Below the pieces are notes generated by a model that saw only the letters and a list, made by a program, of their open reading frames with translations, was not told the origin of the DNA and did no database searches. Positions 22,937 through 26,247 of a stretch of 26,247 nucleotides of DNA are shown here, in pieces; position 1 is the first letter of the stretch; every line of letters starts with the position of its first letter. Source of the DNA: CBFCZU01 sp965602635 (lineage in GTDB: Bacteria; Planctomycetota; Phycisphaerae; SM23-33); the NCBI GenBank assembly GCA_965602635.1, contig CBFCZU010000030.1, positions 1 through 26,247 on the forward strand, read 5' to 3'. The position numbers were made by a program, and so were the translations under genes.

Positions 22937-24595
22937 GTGAGTTACCTGCTGGAGGTACTGGGCAGGGGGCTGGCCGGAAGGGTCGCCGAGACGCTGGAGC
23001 GGCATTTCCGCAGGGCCCGCGGCAAGCCGATCGCCGAGCTCAAGGAGCTGGCCGAGCAGAGGCCCGACTGGCCCGACGTGCAGTGCGACCTGGGCATGGC
23101 CTACCTGCGGGGGATGCAGTTCGCCGACGCCGCACGCCACCTCGACCAGGCGTGCAGGCACAAGCCCGACTACATCGAGGCCCGCCTGGCCCTGGCCGCC
23201 GCCTGCGACGAATTGGGCCAGACCGACCGCGCCCTCGATAACCTCCGCATCGCCAACCAGACTCACGCCGGCTCGCCGCCGGTGCTGTTCTGCATCGGCT
23301 ACTGCCTGGAGAAGCTCTCCCGCGCCGAGGAGGCGGCCGAGTATTACCGAGACGCCATCGCCGCCGCTGGAGACTACCTGGCCCCGCGCGAACGCCTCGC
23401 CGCCATTGCCCTGCTCCGCGACGACCTCGACGAGGCCATCGCCCAGCACGAGCACATCCGGCAAACCGGCGGCGACGACCCGCAGGTCGTTGCCACCCTC
23501 GGGCACCTGTACTTCCGCGCCCGCAGATACAACGACGCCATCGCCGCCTTCGAGACCGTGATCGCCCTCGAGCCCGATAACTGGGCGCTCGCCGACGACG
23601 AGGTCGAGGTGCTCGTCCAGGCCGGGCAGACGCGCGACGCGATGGAGCGGCTGTACCAGTTGATCGAGAAGCAGGGCTCGTTCGCCGACCTGCACGTCCG
23701 ACTGGCGGAGCTGCTCAGCAAGGCCGGGCAGGACGACGAGGCGACGCAGCATTTCCTCGCCGCCCTGAACGCCGATCCGGGCTACATGGAGGCCAGGATC
23801 AGCCTCGGCACCCATCACCTGGCCAACGGGCGCTGGGAGGAGGCGGCGGAGGTCTTCCACCAGGCCGCCGAGCTCAACGACGAGCTGCTGACGGCCTACG
23901 TGGGCCGGGGCGTCGCACAGGCGGCCTCGGGCGACTGGGCCGGGGCGGTCAACACCTACCATCTCGCCGGCGCCATCGAGCCCAACTCCACCGTGCTGCT
24001 CTCGGAGGTGGCGAAGCTTCAGCTCAAGGCCGCCGTCGCCGCGGAGTTCGAGGCCGGCTTCGAGGTCCACGAGGGCGCGCCGCTGGCCGAGGCCGACCTC
24101 GACCACGACGACCTGCTCCAGGTGCAGGTCGATCGCCACGCCGAGGAGGTCGCCAGGCACGGCGAGCATGCCGACGCCCGCTACCGCTACGGCATCCTGC
24201 TCCGCGCCGAGGGGCGGCTCGGCGAGGCGATGGAGCAGTTCGAAGAGGCGGTCCGAATCAACCCCGCCTACGTCGCCGCCATCATCCGCCTGGGCCTCAC
24301 CCAGCAGGAGCTGGGCCGGATGGACCAGGCCATCGAGACTTTCCGGAAGGCCCTCGAGCTGAAGGGCGAGTACGTGGACCTTCACTACCGGCTGGCGCTT
24401 CTCTATACCGACCGGCATCGGTTCGCCGAGGCGGTGGCGGAGATGGAGAAGGCCGCCGACCTCGCCCCGGGCAGCGAGCAGATCCGCGCCGCCCTTGCAT
24501 TGTCCCTTCAAAATATGGGCATGACTGACCGCGTCGCCGCCACCTGGCGGGCGCTGTCGCGGATGCACCGCGAGGCGCGCCAGAAATCGTCCTGA
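22937..24595 (+). CDS. TPR-repeat protein (second of two)
   Basis: A 552-residue protein made almost wholly of TPRs, about 13-14 units, with no signal peptide or membrane segment. Good examples are LGMAYLRGMQFADAARHLDQACRHKP, IGYCLEKLSRAEEAAEYYRDAIAAAG, LGHLYFRARRYNDAIAAFETVIALEP and LGLTQQELGRMDQAIETFRKALELK. A less regular, charged segment at ~360-405 (EFEAGFEVHEGAPLAEADLDHDD) separates the N- and C-terminal arrays. The start is a GTG at 22937 with a strong AGGAGGG nine bases upstream. It converges on the aminotransferase gene with only 20 bases between the stops. Similar solenoid proteins accompany polysaccharide and PEP-CTERM loci in other bacteria, but a specific role cannot be assigned. 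Confidence 0.85.
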   Translation: MSYLLEVLGRGLAGRVAETLERHFRRARGKPIAELKELAEQRPDWPDVQCDLGMAYLRGMQFADAARHLDQACRHKPDYIEARLALAAACDELGQTDRALDNLRIANQTHAGSPPVLFCIGYCLEKLSRAEEAAEYYRDAIAAAGDYLAPRERLAAIALLRDDLDEAIAQHEHIRQTGGDDPQVVATLGHLYFRARRYNDAIAAFETVIALEPDNWALADDEVEVLVQAGQTRDAMERLYQLIEKQGSFADLHVRLAELLSKAGQDDEATQHFLAALNADPGYMEARISLGTHHLANGRWEEAAEVFHQAAELNDELLTAYVGRGVAQAASGDWAGAVNTYHLAGAIEPNSTVLLSEVAKLQLKAAVAAEFEAGFEVHEGAPLAEADLDHDDLLQVQVDRHAEEVARHGEHADARYRYGILLRAEGRLGEAMEQFEEAVRINPAYVAAIIRLGLTQQELGRMDQAIETFRKALELKGEYVDLHYRLALLYTDRHRFAEAVAEMEKAADLAPGSEQIRAALALSLQNMGMTDRVAATWRALSRMHREARQKSS

Positions 24596-24615
24596 CGCCG
24601 CCGCCCGCCCGCTCG

Positions 24616-25800
24616 TCAGCTCAGCAGCTTCGCGAGCCGGTCCAGCCCCCTGTCTATCTCTTCGACCCCGGTGGCGAACGACAGGCGGACGCACCGGTCC
24701 TCGCCGAACGCCACGCCCGGCACGAGGGCGACGTTCGCCGTCTCCAGGCAGGCGTTGGCGAAGTCGAGCGACCCGCCGACCTTCGCCCCGCCGAGGGTCC
24801 TGCCGTAGTGGGCCGAGACGTCCGGGAAGCAGTAGAACGCACCCGACGGCTCGACGCACTCGACGCCGTCGATGGCGCTTAGCCGCCGGTGCATGTGCCG
24901 CCCGCGGCGCTCGAACTCCTGCCGCATCGCCTCGACGGCCTCGGGCGCGGCGGGGTCGGTGTAGGCCGCCAGAGCCCCGGCCTGGGCGAAGCTCACCGGG
25001 TTGGTCGTCTGCTGCGACATCAGCGTCGCCATTGCCTTGATGACCTCCGCGGGCCCGGCCACCCAGCCCAGCCGCCAGCCGGTCATCGCGAAGGTCTTCG
25101 ACAGCCCGTTGAAGGTCAGCGTCCGCTCCGCCAGCCGGCCGTCCAGCGCCGCGAAACTGACGAACTTCGTGCCGCCGTAGACGAGCTTCTCGTAAATCTC
25201 GTCTGAGAATACAGTTAGCTCGCTCTCCAGCACCGCCTCGGCGATCGCCGCCAGCTCGTCGGGCGTGTACGTCACCCCCGTCGGGTTGGACGGGCTGTTG
25301 ATGACAATGGCCTTGGCCCCGGCCGAGTTGCGGCGGACGTCGTCGGGCGTGATCTTGAAGCCCTTCTCCGGCCCGGTGGGCAGCAGCACGCACTCGCCCC
25401 CGGCCAGCTTGACCTGCTCGGTGTAGCTCACCCAGTACGGCACCGGTATCAGCACCCTGTCGCCCGGGTTGATGAGCACCTGGAAGGCGTTGTACAGGGC
25501 GCCCTTGCCGCCGAAGGTCACCAGGACCTGCTCGGGCGAGTACTCCAGGCCGTTTTCGGCGCGGAGCTTGGCGACGATGGCGGCCTTGAGTGCGGCCGCG
25601 GCCTTGGGGGCGTACTTGGTGTCGCCGGCGTCGAGGGCGGCCTTGGCTGCCGACTTGATGTAACCGGGCGTGTCGAAGTCCGGCTCGCCCACGCCGAAGT
25701 TGACCACGTCGATGCCCTCGCCGGCCATCTGCTTGGCCTTGGCGCTGACCGCTATCGTGGCGCTGGGGGCGACGCTCTTGATCCGCTCTGACAGTTCCAT
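24616..25800 (-). CDS. Class I aminotransferase, aspartate type (subgroup Ib)
   Basis: A 394-residue PLP enzyme moving amino groups between aspartate (or a related substrate) and 2-oxoglutarate. The N-terminus (ERIKSVAPSATIAVSAKAKQM, FGVGEPDFDTP) is the usual start of the Thermus/Bacillus-like Ib subgroup. The PLP site is complete: N172 in SPSNPTG, D200 and Y203 in FSDEIYEKLVYGG, K235 in NGLSKTFAMTGWRLG, and a C-terminal substrate arginine in CVRLSFATG. Some Ib enzymes also act on prephenate, which cannot be separated here. AGGAAGGAG precedes the ATG at 25800. It is the only minus-strand gene in the right half and is not part of the polysaccharide operon. Confidence 0.93.
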   Translation of the reverse strand: MELSERIKSVAPSATIAVSAKAKQMAGEGIDVVNFGVGEPDFDTPGYIKSAAKAALDAGDTKYAPKAAAALKAAIVAKLRAENGLEYSPEQVLVTFGGKGALYNAFQVLINPGDRVLIPVPYWVSYTEQVKLAGGECVLLPTGPEKGFKITPDDVRRNSAGAKAIVINSPSNPTGVTYTPDELAAIAEAVLESELTVFSDEIYEKLVYGGTKFVSFAALDGRLAERTLTFNGLSKTFAMTGWRLGWVAGPAEVIKAMATLMSQQTTNPVSFAQAGALAAYTDPAAPEAVEAMRQEFERRGRHMHRRLSAIDGVECVEPSGAFYCFPDVSAHYGRTLGGAKVGGSLDFANACLETANVALVPGVAFGEDRCVRLSFATGVEEIDRGLDRLAKLLS

Positions 25801-25848
25801 GATTCAGCGTACTCCTTCCTGCCTACCTGCCTGGTGTGCGGGAGGCCG

Positions 25849-25877
25849 TAGGTTACCCATCGCCGCCGATTTGTCAA
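25849..25877 (-). promoter_or_regulatory. Possible promoter for the aminotransferase gene
   Basis: A perfect TTGACA on the minus strand (25877-25872) lies about 70 bases before the ATG at 25800. The matching -10 region (16-17 bases downstream, around 25855-25849) is poor (TAACCT/AACCTA), so only the -35 box is convincing. Confidence 0.35.
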
Positions 25878-25908
25878 CCGCCGCCGCACGCACACCGGCG
25901 GAACCGCC

Positions 25909-25999
25909 CGGATCGGGACGGAATCCCGATGGATCGGGACGGAACGAAACGGAACGAAACGGAAAGTTTCGGAAAGTTCCGGAACGAAACGGAACGTTT
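25909..25999 (+). repeat. 10-bp-period tandem repeat array, left copy
   Basis: From 25940 six 10-base units follow without a gap, all beginning CGGAA: CGGAACGAAA twice, CGGAAAGTTT, CGGAAAGTTC, CGGAACGAAA and CGGAACGTTT. Upstream, related units (CGGATCGGGA at 25909 and GGATCGGGAC at 25931) extend the array, and 25912-25930 contains a perfect 7-bp inverted repeat (ATCGGGA / TCCCGAT, 5-base loop). The first half of each unit is constant and the second half alternates between CGAAA-like and AGTTT-like forms. Confidence 0.85.
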
Positions 26000-26037
26000 G
26001 GCGACCGCCCTGAAATCCGTAAGTCCTTGGGCAACAA

Positions 26038-26060
26038 GGGCTCGCGAAAAACGCGAGCCC
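26038..26060. repeat. Strong hairpin, 9-bp stem with A5 loop
   Basis: GGGCTCGCG (26038-26046) and CGCGAGCCC (26052-26060) are perfect complements around a loop of five A residues. No T-run follows on either strand, so it is not a standard intrinsic terminator. It marks the left border of the heptamer block. Confidence 0.8.
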
Positions 26061-26087
26061 AATTGACAATTGACAATTGGCAATTGA
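26060..26087 (+). repeat. Heptamer tandem repeat CAATTGR, four copies
   Basis: Four contiguous 7-base units: CAATTGA, CAATTGA, CAATTGG, CAATTGA. Each contains the palindrome CAATTG. The first unit begins on the last base of the hairpin. Confidence 0.85.
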
Positions 26088-26100
26088 CCATTCGTTCCCG

Positions 26101-26128
26101 CACTCCGCACTCCGCACTCAGCACTCCC
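26101..26128 (+). repeat. Heptamer tandem repeat CACTCCG, four copies
   Basis: Four contiguous 7-base units: CACTCCG, CACTCCG, CACTCAG, CACTCCC. It starts 14 bases (two heptamers) after the end of the CAATTGR block. Confidence 0.85.
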
Positions 26129-26135
26129 AGCTCGG

Positions 26136-26156
26136 CACCGAGCACCAGACACCAGG
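26136..26156 (+). repeat. Heptamer tandem repeat CACCRRR, three copies
   Basis: Three contiguous 7-base units: CACCGAG, CACCAGA, CACCAGG. A 5-bp inverted repeat (CTCGG / CCGAG, 26131-26142) overlaps its start. It is the shortest and least perfect of the three heptamer blocks. Confidence 0.6.
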
Positions 26157-26172
26157 CAATGGGAAGTCCGTT

Positions 26173-26247
26173 CGGAACCAGACGGAACGAAACGGAACGA
26201 AACGGAAAACTCCGGAACGAAACGGAACGAAACGGAAAGTTTCGGAA
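26173..26247 (+). repeat. 10-bp-period tandem repeat array, right copy (continues beyond window)
   Basis: Units every 10 bases, each starting CGGAA: CGGAACCAGA, CGGAACGAAA twice, CGGAAAACTC, CGGAACGAAA twice, CGGAAAGTTT, then CGGAA at the window edge. The order (two CGAAA units followed by a variant unit) repeats, giving a higher-order period of about 30 bases. It uses the same unit as the left array, in the same orientation, 174 bases after that array ends. Confidence 0.85.

Larger units (their letters stand above)
25801..26247 (+). other. Gene-free repeat-rich region
   Basis: These 447 bases hold no credible gene. Apart from the aminotransferase leader (25801 to about 25880), nearly all of it is short tandem repeats and small inverted repeats, listed separately. 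Frames in it translate to low-complexity strings (FRFVPFRSVP and the like), which is what the 10-bp and 7-bp repeats force. The base composition is visibly less GC-rich than the genes. Confidence 0.8.

Noticed and set aside
22481..25393. 970-residue minus-strand open frame across the TPR genes and the aminotransferase
   Set aside because: GC-rich codon bias leaves few stops on the opposite strand; the frame crosses two real convergent genes and shows no domain.
26038..26060. Intrinsic terminator
   Set aside because: The stem is strong, but neither strand has a T-run after it and no gene ends nearby.
25752..26152. Several small open frames in the terminal repeat region
   Set aside because: Their translations only mirror the 7-bp and 10-bp repeats (FRFVPFRSVP, NCQLSIVN-like strings), with no ribosome binding site or fold.
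25909..26247. CRISPR array
   Set aside because: The units are 7 or 10 bases long and contiguous, with no unique spacers and no cas genes.

Overview
The window is one stretch of a very GC-rich bacterial chromosome. The organism looks like a Gram-negative (diderm), Planctomycetes/Phycisphaerae-like bacterium. This is inferred from lpxB (lipid A synthesis), outer-membrane polysaccharide export genes, lipoproteins and general gene style; there is no rRNA to confirm it. No tRNA, rRNA, CRISPR, insertion sequence or phage gene was seen.

Layout. (1) 1-1595, minus: a secreted transglutaminase-fold protein cut off by the left edge, divergent from a HAD-family phosphatase (1709-2440). (2) 2576-5580, plus: an iron-sulfur/iron module behind a good sigma70-type promoter: Rrf2 regulator, IscS, IscU, adrenodoxin-type [2Fe-2S] ferredoxin, then a small ferritin-like protein that closely resembles the cargo ferritins of encapsulins but has neither a shell gene nor a shell-targeting tail here. 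(3) 5636-9012: housekeeping genes: lpxB, a free-standing MetG-C/CsaA-type tRNA-binding protein (minus), manA, and an RsuA/RluB pseudouridine synthase. (4) 9165-21569, plus: a compact Wzx/Wzy-type exopolysaccharide locus of eleven genes: TPR+SPOR lipoprotein, OPX export lipoprotein, Wzz-like chain-length protein, a CpsD-like ATPase with a damaged Walker A motif, Wzy-like polymerase, Wzx-like flippase, four glycosyltransferases and a PglC-type phosphoglycosyl transferase. Many of these genes overlap or abut. (5) 21680-24595: two TPR proteins downstream of the polysaccharide genes. (6) 24616-25800, minus: class I aspartate-type aminotransferase. (7) 25801-26247: non-coding DNA packed with short tandem repeats: two 10-bp-period arrays around three different heptamer micro-arrays and a strong hairpin.

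How it fits together. Region 4 contains every step expected of a Wzy-dependent pathway: lipid-linked initiation (phosphoglycosyl transferase), four sugar additions, flipping, polymerisation, length control and export through the outer membrane. ManA could feed mannose-derived precursors, but it sits apart. The iron-sulfur module pairs cluster assembly with a putative iron store or ferroxidase under an Rrf2 regulator that carries three candidate cluster ligands.

The points most worth following up are the shell-less EncFtn-like protein in the isc operon, the ATPase lacking the Walker A lysine, the SPOR lipoprotein leading the export genes, and the terminal repeat mosaic. All calls come from reading the sequence and remembered family features; no database search was run.
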